DNA from: Nitrososphaera sp. UBA210
Lineage (GTDB): Archaea; Thermoproteota; Nitrososphaeria; Nitrososphaerales; Nitrososphaeraceae
Assembly: GCA_002494895.1 (NCBI GenBank)
Contig: DADA01000067.1
Location: 1 to 25,873, forward strand
Length of the DNA: 25,873 nucleotides
Direction: 5' to 3'
Translations under genes and position numbers: made by a program
The notes under the pieces: model-generated
The model's input: the letters and a program-made list of their open reading frames with translations, nothing else
What the model was told of the DNA's origin: nothing
Databases searched by the model: none
Shown here: one piece after another, positions 1 through 7,829 of the stretch
Position numbering within the stretch: the first letter of the stretch is position 1
Layout: every line of letters begins with the position of its first letter

Positions 1-432
1 AGTTTCGATATACCTGCACACCACGCCAGTGTCTGGGGGACCGTACAGCGCGTACCGCTGCTGCGTCAGGGAAAATGAATCGATCAACATCTCCTCATCA
101 TTCGACTGCCTGTAAACCCCAAGCTCTATCGGGATCTTGGTGTAAATCACAACCTCGCTATTCTGGTCTACTATCACAGGCACTCTGAACTTTACGTACA
201 CATTCTTTGAAAGTTGCTGCGGAGTAAATAGGGGCGGAATAGGAAAAATCCCCACTACCGTTGGGTCCTTTTCAGACATGATCACGCACTCTGACTTTAG
301 GTCCTCGCCCTTGAATCGTCTATACGAAAGCGATTGGGCCGGTCTATCAAAGATCATCTTGTAGTCGCCCACGGCGAGCTGATAGTCTCTGGTATTCGCG
401 GCGATGCGATGCGTACCGAAAACATCCGCCAA
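1..432 (-). CDS. DUF432-like protein, 5' part (3' end outside window)
   Basis: The minus strand is open from 432 to the window edge (144 codons), and an in-frame TGA lies just upstream of a TTG start at 432. Visible features are VGDYKMIFDRP near the N-terminus, then FPIPPLFTPQQL and KIPIELGVYRQ. The proline-rich strand followed by a P-(I/V)-E/D-(I/L)-GVY motif is what I associate with the archaeal DUF432 family (COG2430), whose function is not established. It is divergent from the MscS channel gene only 31 bases away, so the two may share a control region. The TTG start is chosen because no ATG or GTG lies between the upstream stop and the conserved region. The family call comes from remembered motifs, not a search. 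Confidence 0.6.
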   Translation of the reverse strand, partial: MADVFGTHRIAANTRDYQLAVGDYKMIFDRPAQSLSYRRFKGEDLKSECVIMSEKDPTVVGIFPIPPLFTPQQLSKNVYVKFRVPVIVDQNSEVVIYTKIPIELGVYRQSNDEEMLIDSFSLTQQRYALYGPPDTGVVCRYIET

Positions 433-463
433 TAGAATGATTTCTCTAAAACATCATTTGTAA

Positions 464-1462
464 ATGTATCTGCCAACACCAATATACAGGCTAGACATAA
501 CCGATCTAATATTGGCAGACGGGGCTTTTAATGCCACCTCGACATTGTTAGGGATCCCTGATAGAATCAACCTGCTCGGGACCGAGATACCGCTGCTGAC
601 GATAATCGTTCCGATCGCGATAGTCATCGGCGGAATTCTCATCGCGCATGTCGTGCGGCTACTTGTTGCGAAATATATCGGGGTGCGCCTGCCTGCTAGT
701 ACACGAAAAACTACGAGCAAACTGGTCTACTACGGTATTATAGCGATAGCACTGCTTTCTGCCCTTGGGATATCCGGACTAGATTTTTCGGGAATATTCT
801 TGGCTGGAGGCATAGCGGGAATCGTGCTTGGCTTTGCAACGCAATCACTTTTTTCCAACCTGATTTCGGGAGTATTCTTGCATATGGACAAGCCAATGAA
901 GATAGGGGATCCCGTGCTTATCACGGGCAAATTGCCAGATGTCGCGGGCGTTGTCGTAGAGATCACGACACTTTCTTCGAGAGTGAGGATGTTTGACGGG
1001 ACCTACGTCAGACTGCCGAACTCTGACGTGTTCCTGTCAGAAATCCGGAACTATTCAGGTGCTGTCGCCCGCCGGGTTGAAATGGTTGTAGGTGTCGCAT
1101 ACAAGGAGGATCTGGATAGGGCCATAGAGATTATCAGGAAAAACCTGCAGGCGCACTCACTCGTACTTGTAGAGCCAGAGCCTGACATCTATGTTGAGAA
1201 TCTGGGTGATTCCGCCGTCAATATCAACGTCTGGTGCTGGGTTCCAGTCTCCGTGTGGTTTGATATGAAAAAGCTGCTTGTGAAGCAAATAAAGCAAGAA
1301 CTTGACAACAATCGCATAGAGATTCCTTTTCCCCAGAGGGTCATCTACATGGGTACCGAAAGGAAAAAAGCTGGCGGCGCGCGAAGGCTTACTAGGACTG
1401 AGGCTGAAGCTGAAGTGAAGGAAAAACCGAGCCCGCAGGAATACACAAAACAAGATGACTGA
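464..1462 (+). CDS. mscS: MscS-family small-conductance mechanosensitive channel
   Basis: 332 residues. Hydrophobic helices lie at about 42-70 and 85-105. The third, pore-lining helix has the Gly/Ala-rich pattern typical of MscS (GIFLAGGIAGIVLGFATQSL, about 110-130), followed by the beta-domain signature ISGVFLHMDKPMKIGDPV and the cytoplasmic alpha/beta vestibule. Family members open under membrane tension to release solutes during osmotic downshock. The C-terminal 35 residues are highly charged and low in complexity, probably a disordered cytoplasmic tail. The ATG at 464 gives about 40 residues before the first helix; a TTG at 545 is a possible later start. The divergent neighbour is a DUF432-like gene, an association that may be functional. 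Confidence 0.9.
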   Translation: MYLPTPIYRLDITDLILADGAFNATSTLLGIPDRINLLGTEIPLLTIIVPIAIVIGGILIAHVVRLLVAKYIGVRLPASTRKTTSKLVYYGIIAIALLSALGISGLDFSGIFLAGGIAGIVLGFATQSLFSNLISGVFLHMDKPMKIGDPVLITGKLPDVAGVVVEITTLSSRVRMFDGTYVRLPNSDVFLSEIRNYSGAVARRVEMVVGVAYKEDLDRAIEIIRKNLQAHSLVLVEPEPDIYVENLGDSAVNINVWCWVPVSVWFDMKKLLVKQIKQELDNNRIEIPFPQRVIYMGTERKKAGGARRLTRTEAEAEVKEKPSPQEYTKQDD

Positions 1463-1555
1463 GTTCAGATAGGATAGTCTGGAAACTTGCAGAACCAGCA
1501 ACCTGCAGCACAACACCCAACCTGACATCGCCACACTCCGAATCGAACAAGAACT

Positions 1556-2434
1556 CTAGAGATTGTGGCTAGGCTTATCCCCCAAGGTCTTGGCTACAAA
1601 CGAAAGCTCGGCATAAAGCCTGTCGGCCCACTCCTCCGGGACAGATGCCGTATCCACGAATGCCTCCCTTTTCTTTGTTTTTTGGTTCTTGACGATCTCT
1701 ATGTCAAAATATAACGTAACGCCTTCCTCTCCCTGCATCAGCCTATTGTGGTCTATCGATACCGCGGAGGTCTGGTATAGCTCCATGAGAAGGTCGTTCA
1801 GCTCCCCAAATAGGGCGGTTTTCTTTTTCCGCATTTCTTCGAACTGGGGGAACCGCTGCTCGACTTCCATGGCCTTGTTGTCCAGCTGTTCTGCAAGCCT
1901 TTCGTCATCGAACATTTTTGTGAACAGCTCTTGGAATTCTAGATCCGCGTATCCTCGCTTCTCCAGCTCGGAAAATAGCGCCCGGTCCGCAGCTCCCGAC
2001 ATTTCTGCGAATACCGACCCTGCCTGGTTTGCGATCGTTGCCAGTTCTTTTTGTATTTCTATTACCCGCTTGTCTACCCTGTAGTAGGGCAGCGCATGAA
2101 ATTGAATGCCAAAGTATCCCGACATGTGGTACTTGCCCAACTGCTTGGTTGTCTGGAAGAACAGCCTGTGCAAGTCTTCGGTCTGTGACCTGGAAATCTC
2201 TGAAGAGGTCCAATCTCTCTCCTTAAGAGAGTTGGCGAGCTGCTGAAAGAATATCTGCACCTTTTTCGGATCAAACGTGTCAACCTGCGTAACCGTGCCG
2301 TCTCCAAGCATGGCGCTAACCTGCTGCATTCCTATCGAAGGACCAATTGCCGCGAGGTACACGCCCTGCAAACTTTCAGAGGCCGGATTGACTTTGCGGC
2401 AGAAATAGTCATTGCCTTTGAACGGCAGCCTCAT
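1556..2434 (-). CDS. Unrecognised conserved-looking protein
   Basis: 292 residues, no family recognised. It has no membrane segment or signal peptide. The N-terminal third contains a glycine-rich stretch (YLAAIGPSIGMQQVSAMLGD), the middle is helical and rich in charged residues (about 100-215, possible coiled coil), and the last 60 residues look like beta strands (GVTLYFDIEIVKN). Codon use looks normal and the frame is uninterrupted, so it is a real gene. It starts with ATG; a minus-strand TATA box at 2469-2477 fits a start about 14 nt upstream of that ATG. It converges with mscS and diverges from the cyclase gene, with only 90 bases of shared upstream DNA. Confidence 0.75.
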   Translation of the reverse strand: MRLPFKGNDYFCRKVNPASESLQGVYLAAIGPSIGMQQVSAMLGDGTVTQVDTFDPKKVQIFFQQLANSLKERDWTSSEISRSQTEDLHRLFFQTTKQLGKYHMSGYFGIQFHALPYYRVDKRVIEIQKELATIANQAGSVFAEMSGAADRALFSELEKRGYADLEFQELFTKMFDDERLAEQLDNKAMEVEQRFPQFEEMRKKKTALFGELNDLLMELYQTSAVSIDHNRLMQGEEGVTLYFDIEIVKNQKTKKREAFVDTASVPEEWADRLYAELSFVAKTLGDKPSHNL

Positions 2435-2468
2435 CTTTTTTTATCGACATTCAGGTGATGAAGGCTGA

Positions 2469-2477
2469 CTAATATAC
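2469..2477 (-). promoter_or_regulatory. TATA box for the 292-residue unknown gene
   Basis: The minus strand reads GTATATTAG here, centred about 39 nt before the ATG at 2434, which predicts a short leader of roughly 14 nt. It lies beside the oppositely directed box at 2488-2495. Inferred from sequence only. Confidence 0.5.
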
Positions 2478-2487
2478 TCTCAACGAC

Positions 2488-2495
2488 ATTTAAAT
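2488..2495 (+). promoter_or_regulatory. TATA box for the cyclase gene
   Basis: ATTTAAAT, centred about 33 nt before the TTG start at 2525. The spacing predicts a nearly leaderless transcript and supports the TTG start over the later ATG at 2618. Confidence 0.5.
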
Positions 2496-2524
2496 GGCAC
2501 AAGTACACCCGTTAAACTGGAAAC

Positions 2525-3367
2525 TTGGTCCCCAAGGCAGACCGGCAAAGCCAAGATGGTGCAAAGGGGGAAGAAGCGGGTCAGGGCGAGGACAGCACGA
2601 AAAAGGCCCTCTTTAACATGATGATGAGCAGTGAAAGGGAGGAGCAGACAACTGCAATCGATTCCGAAACGCTCGTTTCGCAGACTCAGGATAGATTGTG
2701 GCGCGCTCTCAAAAGACGATTCCAGTATGACTCTTCTTTGCGACCCGGCCAGGAGTATCTGCTAAATCACGTGAGCTCAAAAATACCGCTTGTAATACTC
2801 TACGCCGACCTTGTAGGCTCGACCAACATGAGCATGACTCTTCCGATAGACAAGCTTGTGACAATAATCCGTTCATTTACATACGAAATGTCCTCTGTAG
2901 TTTACAGCCACGAAGGCTACGTTCTAAAGTACGTAGGAGATGCCATAATAGCGTTCTTTCCAGCCAGCTTTAACAAGCTGCTCGCATGCGACAAGGCAGT
3001 TCAGTGCGCAAAGTCAATGATAACAGTAATCAAGAACGGGATCAATCCTATCCTCAACCAGTACGACTATCCTGAGCTGAATGTCAAGATAGGGCTTGAC
3101 GAAGGTGAGAACGTAATAGTTCAGTACGGCGAAGACAAGAGCTCGCAGATTGATGTTCTGGGCTACTGCATGAGCATCGCCGCAAAGATTACTTCATTGA
3201 CAAGCCCGAACAAGGTCTCGATAGGCGAGGATGTCTACAAAATGCTGCACCCAAGCATAAGGGCGAAATACAAGGAAGCAAGATACAGCCCTGACGAATG
3301 GAAATATACCGACCGGGAAACTGGTAAACTTTATCGGGTATACACGTTGCAGGACAACAAGACGTAG
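2525..3367 (+). CDS. Class III adenylate/guanylate cyclase homologue
   Basis: 280 residues: an acidic N-terminal extension of about 85 residues, then one cyclase catalytic domain (about 88-280). The two metal-binding aspartates are present: D95 in LYADLVGST and D139 in LKYVGDA. The adenine-selecting pair also appears present, K135 just before VGD and D210 in QIDVLG. The positions that stabilise the transition state, usually Asn and Arg in VNxAxR, read Ser217 and Lys221 (MSIAAK), so activity may be low, altered or absent. No membrane or sensor domain is visible, so it is cytoplasmic. The TTG start is supported by the TATA box; an ATG at 2618 would remove most of the low-complexity N-terminus. 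Known class III enzymes convert ATP to cAMP as dimers; whether this one does is not shown. Confidence 0.85.
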   Translation: MVPKADRQSQDGAKGEEAGQGEDSTKKALFNMMMSSEREEQTTAIDSETLVSQTQDRLWRALKRRFQYDSSLRPGQEYLLNHVSSKIPLVILYADLVGSTNMSMTLPIDKLVTIIRSFTYEMSSVVYSHEGYVLKYVGDAIIAFFPASFNKLLACDKAVQCAKSMITVIKNGINPILNQYDYPELNVKIGLDEGENVIVQYGEDKSSQIDVLGYCMSIAAKITSLTSPNKVSIGEDVYKMLHPSIRAKYKEARYSPDEWKYTDRETGKLYRVYTLQDNKT

Positions 3368-3400
3368 TGTCTCGTTCTGCTTGCTTCTGCTAAAGAATGA

Positions 3401-3847
3401 TTAACGGTACGATTTCTGTTTTCTGCGTCTTGCTCCGGGGCCACCGAACTTTTTCGATTCCGTCTGACGGCTGTCGCCAGAAAGAAGGTGCCTGTCATAC
3501 TCTGTGATCTTTCTCCTTATCTCCTCGCGCACGCTCTTTGTAAACGGGTGTTCCCTGGGGTCTTTGCCTCCCTTTTCCTGGCCTGTCATCGCCCTGGAGA
3601 TTGCTACCGCCGTTGCAAAGGCCTGACCCATGAAACCTCCTCCGCTGACCTGCACGTTGATATCGACTCGATTCCTCAACTCACCAACAAGCGTAAGCGG
3701 GGTCAGGACAAGTTCTTTGGCTACGTCCGGAGCAATCAGCTCAGCCGGTGTGTTGTTCACCCTGACTCTGCCAGTTCCTTTGGCTATGGTTGCAACTGCC
3801 CTGCTCGACTTTCTCTGACCTGGGTAAAGTTCGATCTTGTTCGTCAT
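3401..3847 (-). CDS. rps9: 30S ribosomal protein uS9
   Basis: 148 residues. Family features are GQRKSSRAVATIAKGTGRVRVN at the start, the central GGGFMGQAFATAVAISRAM helix, and the basic C-terminal tail GGPGARRRKQKSYR, which in the ribosome reaches toward the P-site tRNA. It is the last gene of the minus-strand rpo3-rpl18e-rpl13-rps9 unit and starts 2 nt after the rpl13 stop, so it is almost certainly translated from the same mRNA. Archaeal operons often continue with rpoN and rpoK; here the next gene is on the other strand, so the unit ends at rps9. Confidence 0.97.
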   Translation of the reverse strand: MTNKIELYPGQRKSSRAVATIAKGTGRVRVNNTPAELIAPDVAKELVLTPLTLVGELRNRVDINVQVSGGGFMGQAFATAVAISRAMTGQEKGGKDPREHPFTKSVREEIRRKITEYDRHLLSGDSRQTESKKFGGPGARRRKQKSYR

Positions 3848-3849
3848 CT

Positions 3850-4329
3850 CTACAATCCCTTCCAGCCTATCTGCTTGGCAACCTCTGCCATCGTAATGTA
3901 GTATGATTCTGGCTTTGTGATCTTTGAATCTTCAAAGGACTCCATCTTTGCCTTCTTCATTTCCTCTGGAACTCCGATGAATACCCGGAGCCGCTGGTGG
4001 GCCTCGAGTCCAGTTGTCTTTCGCTTGGGAACCATTCCTCTCACCATCTTTGATAGAATTGTATCGGGCCTCCTTGGATGGAAAGGACCATGAATAGGGT
4101 TTGTAACAGAGTTTATCTCGAGATGCTCCTTGTAGAGTTGAATTGTCTTGTATCGATCCCCGGAGAGCATTGCCTTCTCTGCGTTTACTATCGCAACTCT
4201 ATTTCCCTGAAGAAGTAATTTTGAAACGTGCGAACACATGCGTCCAGCAACACAGTTGGCCGCATCCACTACAATTTGCTGCCTGCTCACTGTCTTTTGC
4301 TTAGCCAATAATTCGTACCCCTTTGCCAT
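3850..4329 (-). CDS. rpl13: 50S ribosomal protein uL13
   Basis: 159 residues with the uL13 pattern: VVDAANCVAGRMCSHVSKLL near the start, GDRYKTIQLYKEH, then GPFHPRRPDTILSKMVRGM and PKRKTTG. It is a primary 50S assembly protein. Its start overlaps the end of rpl18e by 29 nt, consistent with translational coupling. The first twelve or so residues (MAKGYELLAKQK) precede the usual core and lie in that overlap, so the true start could be slightly later. Confidence 0.96.
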   Translation of the reverse strand: MAKGYELLAKQKTVSRQQIVVDAANCVAGRMCSHVSKLLLQGNRVAIVNAEKAMLSGDRYKTIQLYKEHLEINSVTNPIHGPFHPRRPDTILSKMVRGMVPKRKTTGLEAHQRLRVFIGVPEEMKKAKMESFEDSKITKPESYYITMAEVAKQIGWKGL

Positions 4330-4651
4330 CTGGATGTTTCTTTATCAGCTCGTCAAATGTCACCACCTTGCCGCCGGCATCAATTACCTTTCTTGCTGCA
4401 TTTTCTGAAACCGAATAGGCGCAGAGAGTGACCTTGTGACCTAGACTTCCGGTACCCAGAACCTTGCCCGGGACGACCAACACTTCTCCAGCCTTGGTGA
4501 TCTCTGAAAGCCTGCCGACGTTGACCTCTCTTCTGTTTACTCTCCGCCCTGTCAGCTCTTCCTCAAGTGCGCGCCAGATCGGGGCCTTGTTCTTTTTGAA
4601 CGCCAGGCGAAGAGTCCAGATCGTGTTGTCAAGCATCGAGTTGGCAAACAT
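4301..4651 (-). CDS. rpl18e: 50S ribosomal protein eL18
   Basis: 116 residues, normal for archaeal eL18. Recognisable segments are the N-terminal helix with WRALEEEL, NRREVNVGRLSEIT, the VLVVPGKVLGTGSLGHKVTL core strand region, and the closing KKHPDGKGVRIIG. Second gene of the minus-strand unit, 49 nt after rpo3 and overlapping rpl13. The ATG at 4651 is used; a second ATG sits five codons later. Confidence 0.95.
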   Translation of the reverse strand: MFANSMLDNTIWTLRLAFKKNKAPIWRALEEELTGRRVNRREVNVGRLSEITKAGEVLVVPGKVLGTGSLGHKVTLCAYSVSENAARKVIDAGGKVVTFDELIKKHPDGKGVRIIG

Positions 4652-4700
4652 TTCCGTTCGTTATGTCCACTCGTATCAAAAGCTCCCCAAATAAATGTAC

Positions 4701-5381
4701 CTAGGCGTTCTTTGGAATCTTTAGCGAAGAGGCAGCCTGCTTGAATGCCTTTACTTTTGCAGCGAGTTTCTCAGCTGCGGCAAGCAAGATCTCCTCCGCG
4801 GTCAGTGCGCCGTTGGATTCCAGCAAGAGTATGATCTCTTCTTCGTCCTTGCCATCCTTTACAACCGCCGCTGACGTTGGCTGCCATTTGGCATGGTCCT
4901 TGCCAGTGCCAAGTCTGGCATACGCTTCGAACTTTAACTTTTGGTTCGGTGCAAGAACCACAATCGGTATGTCCTTGCTAACCGGCTTTACGAGCTCGTC
5001 TTCAGAGACAAGCTCGCCAGAAGAAACAACTTTGGTTTTTTCGTTTGCCTCAGAGTCCAGCACAAGGAGGACTCTGCATTTGCTGCAGCCAAGGGCGCTC
5101 TTGCAGTCGCATTCATGAGGCATTACGAACCTGCCTGGATCCGTCCTGAGCGGAATGAGCCCCAGGCGATGTGCCACGGCCTCATCGTGCATGACAGAGG
5201 AATTTTCGAGCATTACCACGTCGTCAATGGCTAGAGTGGGAACTTCGCTTATGGCAAGCCTCCTTAGCGAGTTGACATACTGCCTTGGCATGTTGCTAAA
5301 CTTTACGACGATTCGCTCGCTGGATTTTTCGACAACCTCAACGGAAGGAGAAGCCACTATTGGCAAAGCAGGCCAAATCAT
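4701..5381 (-). CDS. rpo3: DNA-directed RNA polymerase subunit Rpo3 (D)
   Basis: 226 residues from the ATG at 5381. Rpo3 pairs with Rpo11 to form the assembly platform of archaeal RNA polymerase. The dimerisation-domain signature is present (PRQYVNSLRRLAISEVPTLA, then HRLGLIPLRTD). C91, C93, C99 and C102 form a CxC...CxxC group like the zinc loop of eukaryotic Rpb3. The separate ferredoxin-like Fe-S domain found in the Sulfolobus homologue is missing, which accounts for the shorter length. The true start is probably the GTG at 5357 (MASPSVEVVEKS): the TATA box at 5383-5391 is almost touching the ATG but lies about 30 nt before the GTG, and homologues begin near that point. Confidence 0.96.
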   Translation of the reverse strand: MIWPALPIVASPSVEVVEKSSERIVVKFSNMPRQYVNSLRRLAISEVPTLAIDDVVMLENSSVMHDEAVAHRLGLIPLRTDPGRFVMPHECDCKSALGCSKCRVLLVLDSEANEKTKVVSSGELVSEDELVKPVSKDIPIVVLAPNQKLKFEAYARLGTGKDHAKWQPTSAAVVKDGKDEEEIILLLESNGALTAEEILLAAAEKLAAKVKAFKQAASSLKIPKNA

Positions 5382-5382
5382 C

Positions 5383-5391
5383 CTTAAAAAT
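5383..5391 (-). promoter_or_regulatory. TATA box for the rpo3 ribosomal operon
   Basis: The minus strand reads ATTTTTAAG. Transcription would start near 5360, downstream of the annotated-looking ATG at 5381 and just before the GTG at 5357. This element is the reason for proposing the later start. Confidence 0.5.
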
Positions 5392-5431
5392 CTACCGAAA
5401 GTTGCGAGAATTTGGAGAGAACTTTGACACG

Positions 5432-5439
5432 CATAAATA
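5432..5439 (+). promoter_or_regulatory. TATA box for SBDS
   Basis: CATAAATA in the 90-base divergent region between rpo3 and SBDS, centred about 36 nt before the SBDS ATG. A purine-rich CAGGGAG directly precedes the ATG, so the short leader may carry a ribosome binding site. Confidence 0.5.
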
Positions 5440-5471
5440 CTCCTTTGAAATGATCCGGTAGTTGCAGGGAG

Positions 5472-6161
5472 ATGACCGACGCAAAGTTCACAATAGTCCG
5501 GCTCACGGTGGAGGGTGACAAGTTCGAACTTCTCGTCAAGCCAGACCCGGCGCTTGAATACAAGCTGGGTAAGCGCGCAGACATTTCAAGCGTGCTTGTC
5601 TCTGACGAAATTTATTCAGATGCGAACAAGGCTTCTAGGGCATCAAGCGAAAAAATGACTAAACACTTTCGTACCACCGATTCCATAGAGGTCGCAAAGC
5701 AGATACTGGCTCGTGGGGAGTTGAATCTTACCACGGACCAGCGCAGGAAAATGGTTGAAGAAAAACGCAAGCAAATAGTGCAGATAATAAACAAGAGCTT
5801 TGTTGACCCAAAGACACACCTGCCACACCCGATAGTAAGGATCGAAGCGGCACTGGAGGAGGCGCGCGTCTCCATAGACCCGTTCAAGAAATCGGAGGAC
5901 CAGGCAAAGGGAGTAGTTGACTCGCTTCGAAAAATACTCCCGTTAAAGTCAGAAACCGTCCGGCTTACCGTGACAGTCCCTCCACAGTTTGCCGCGCAGT
6001 CGTACAGCATACTAAAGTCGACAGGCGATTTCAAAGGTGAAGAATGGTTATCTGACGGGTCCCTGAGAGCGATTGTGGAAATGAATGCAGGCATGAAAGG
6101 CCAGTTCCTTGACAGGCTGGGCTCGGTTACGAAAGGCTCAGCCCAGGTAAAGGAAGGATGA
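5472..6161 (+). CDS. sbds: SBDS ribosome maturation factor
   Basis: 229 residues with the three SBDS domains: N-terminal FYSH domain (about 1-85, with KFELLVKPDPALEYKLG and the Asp-rich DEIYSDANK loop), central three-helix domain (about 90-160, with TTDQRRKMVEEKRKQI, HPIVRIEAALEEARV), and C-terminal ferredoxin-like domain (about 165-229). With an EF-2-like GTPase, SBDS homologues release the anti-association factor aIF6 from new 50S subunits. In archaea SBDS usually heads the exosome cluster, as here, although one reversed gene now separates it from rrp4. Confidence 0.95.
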   Translation: MTDAKFTIVRLTVEGDKFELLVKPDPALEYKLGKRADISSVLVSDEIYSDANKASRASSEKMTKHFRTTDSIEVAKQILARGELNLTTDQRRKMVEEKRKQIVQIINKSFVDPKTHLPHPIVRIEAALEEARVSIDPFKKSEDQAKGVVDSLRKILPLKSETVRLTVTVPPQFAAQSYSILKSTGDFKGEEWLSDGSLRAIVEMNAGMKGQFLDRLGSVTKGSAQVKEG

Positions 6162-6194
6162 TTCGCCAATCAAGATTTGCGAAAAAGTCGAACA

Positions 6195-6776
6195 CTATTT
6201 CATCCAGTCTCTACCTTCCAAATACGCGATGAGTCTCACCATCTCCTCAATTCTAACCCGCCCTCCTGCTTCACTTCTGCACGACTCATAGTGCCTTACG
6301 AGCTGCAGATCTTCCTCTTCGGACAGGCTCCCGTCACGTTGTATCCTTTTGAAGAACAAATCCTCCTTTCCTGTATGGTCTGAAACAAAGACCGCATATG
6401 ATTTTAGGAATCTTGCAATCGGCTCTTTGTCTCTGTTGTCCCACTTCAATCCGTCCTTAGTGTCGGTACGATCGGTGAGGGCATCTAACTCCCGCCGCAG
6501 CATTATTGCAATTCTCCGCCCAAGCTCGTGCTCGATTAGGAACTTGCGAATATCTTCAGAAAAGCCATCCTTTCCTTTAGCCATCGGAAAATATGCCTTC
6601 TCCTCCTTTCCATGATGGAACGCATCAACAAACTCTTCAATCACTACGGAAATAATCTGAATGTCTTCTATTGGGATGTTTTGATTCTGGTACAGCTGGT
6701 CCGAGCATTTTTGCGCGATGCTTCCTATCCTCCTTACGATAAGATGTTCCTGCAAAAGGTCCTCGGTCGAGCTCAA
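6195..6776 (-). CDS. Hemerythrin-like (HHE) di-iron protein
   Basis: 193 residues, all helical, cytoplasmic. The His/carboxylate pattern of the hemerythrin HHE fold is complete: H11 in the first helix, HHGKEE at 54-59 in the second, H83 (IEHELGRR) in the third and H134 with E138 (DHTGKED) in the fourth. Such proteins bind a non-haem di-iron centre and are used for O2, NO or iron sensing or storage; which applies here is not visible. The TTG at 6776 is used because an in-frame TAG lies upstream and no ATG fits. It points against its neighbours and sits inside the otherwise co-directional SBDS-exosome cluster, so it looks like a later insertion. Confidence 0.85.
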   Translation of the reverse strand: MSSTEDLLQEHLIVRRIGSIAQKCSDQLYQNQNIPIEDIQIISVVIEEFVDAFHHGKEEKAYFPMAKGKDGFSEDIRKFLIEHELGRRIAIMLRRELDALTDRTDTKDGLKWDNRDKEPIARFLKSYAVFVSDHTGKEDLFFKRIQRDGSLSEEEDLQLVRHYESCRSEAGGRVRIEEMVRLIAYLEGRDWMK

Positions 6777-6921
6777 TAGATCGCATTCAACCTCTGCCTA
6801 TTTCAACTTCAGTACAAGAAACTCCGTCAGCCCATCTCTGAATGCATGGTCGACGCGACTACTTTGCCAATTTGATTCCTGTAACCGAAGACTTGCTTCA
6901 AAAGTCGTTTATTTAGGTTAT

Positions 6922-6930
6922 TATATAAGT
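6922..6930 (+). promoter_or_regulatory. Strong TATA box upstream of rrp4
   Basis: TTATATAAG is the best TATA match in the 261-base gap 6777-7037. It would give a leader of roughly 85 nt for rrp4. The rest of the gap shows no convincing gene on either strand. Confidence 0.4.
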
Positions 6931-7007
6931 CTCCTATTACTACTGACCAGCAATATACAGGAGACAAGTGAAAATTGAACATTGATGTTGGTGTGTTTCT
7001 AGAAGGG

Positions 7008-7015
7008 CTTTATGG
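7008..7015 (+). promoter_or_regulatory. Proximal TATA-like element for rrp4
   Basis: CTTTATGG, centred 26 nt before the rrp4 ATG, the geometry expected for a leaderless transcript. It is weaker in sequence than the box at 6922-6930; the two could be alternative promoters. Confidence 0.35.
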
Positions 7016-7037
7016 CTTGGCGGTGAGCCGTTGAAAC

Positions 7038-7826
7038 ATGCACGATGTGAAAAGAAGGTATGTGATCCCGGGGGACAAGATTGCGGAAGGTAATTTCAGG
7101 CCTCTGATGAATGTTATAAAATCCGGAAATGCTCTTGTTGCCACGAGAATTGGCATCGCAGAAACAGGGCGTGACGGAGTCAAGGTCATACCACTATCAG
7201 GCGTTTACATCCCACGAGTTAATGACCTCGTTATCGGCAAGATAGCTGACCACTCGTCACTCTCATGGGAGGTCGATATCAATTCATGCTTTTCTGCCCA
7301 CCTGCCAGCTCAAGATGTCTTTGGACGAGACTTTTCTCCGGCAAGAGATGACATGAGCAAGCACTTTGCGATAGGCGACATGATAACGGCCAGGATAATG
7401 GCTTTTGACAGGACGAGAGATCCCATGTTGACTGTGCAGGACAGGGATCTGGGCAAGGTTCCAGGGGGAGAGTTGTTGAAGATCTCTGCGACCAGGGTCC
7501 CGCGGCTCATTGGCAAGCGAGGTTCCATGATTCAGACGATAGAACAGGCCACGCAGACCAGAGTTCTGATAGGACAGAACGGAATCGTAGTTGTTACAGG
7601 TAGGAATCCGGAAGGAATAAAACTGTCCGTTAGGGCGATCCAGATGGTCGAAGAAGAGGCCCACACCGCCAACCTGACGCAGCGGATAAAGGTTTTGCTG
7701 AACGTGCCTGACACACCGCAGGAGATCACTCGTGCCCCGATTGGCAATGGCGATGCCAAGTCCGGAGGGATGGAATCCACTAGGGGCGAGGTGGAAGAGG
7801 AATTAGAGGTTGAAGGTGAAAAATAG
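7038..7826 (+). CDS. rrp4: Exosome RNA-binding cap subunit Rrp4
   Basis: 262 residues: N-terminal domain (about 1-60, YVIPGDKIAEG), S1 domain (about 62-135) and KH domain (about 145-220) with the G-x-x-G loop at 159-162 (LIGKRGSMIQ). Rrp4 forms a trimeric cap over the Rrp41/Rrp42 hexamer and guides RNA 3' ends into it. The last 35 residues are acidic and low in complexity, an extension beyond the usual core. rrp41 starts 3 nt after its stop. Confidence 0.95.
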   Translation: MHDVKRRYVIPGDKIAEGNFRPLMNVIKSGNALVATRIGIAETGRDGVKVIPLSGVYIPRVNDLVIGKIADHSSLSWEVDINSCFSAHLPAQDVFGRDFSPARDDMSKHFAIGDMITARIMAFDRTRDPMLTVQDRDLGKVPGGELLKISATRVPRLIGKRGSMIQTIEQATQTRVLIGQNGIVVVTGRNPEGIKLSVRAIQMVEEEAHTANLTQRIKVLLNVPDTPQEITRAPIGNGDAKSGGMESTRGEVEEELEVEGEK

Positions 7827-7829
7827 GAA

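Noticed and set aside
1530..1560. GTTCGATTC on the minus strand, T-loop-like
   Set aside because: The flanking 5-mers do not pair, and no acceptor or anticodon stem is found in the 93-base gap.
5612..6169. 185-residue frame antisense to SBDS
   Set aside because: It mirrors the SBDS coding frame, is Ser/Phe/Cys-rich without any domain pattern, and SBDS is unmistakable on the other strand.
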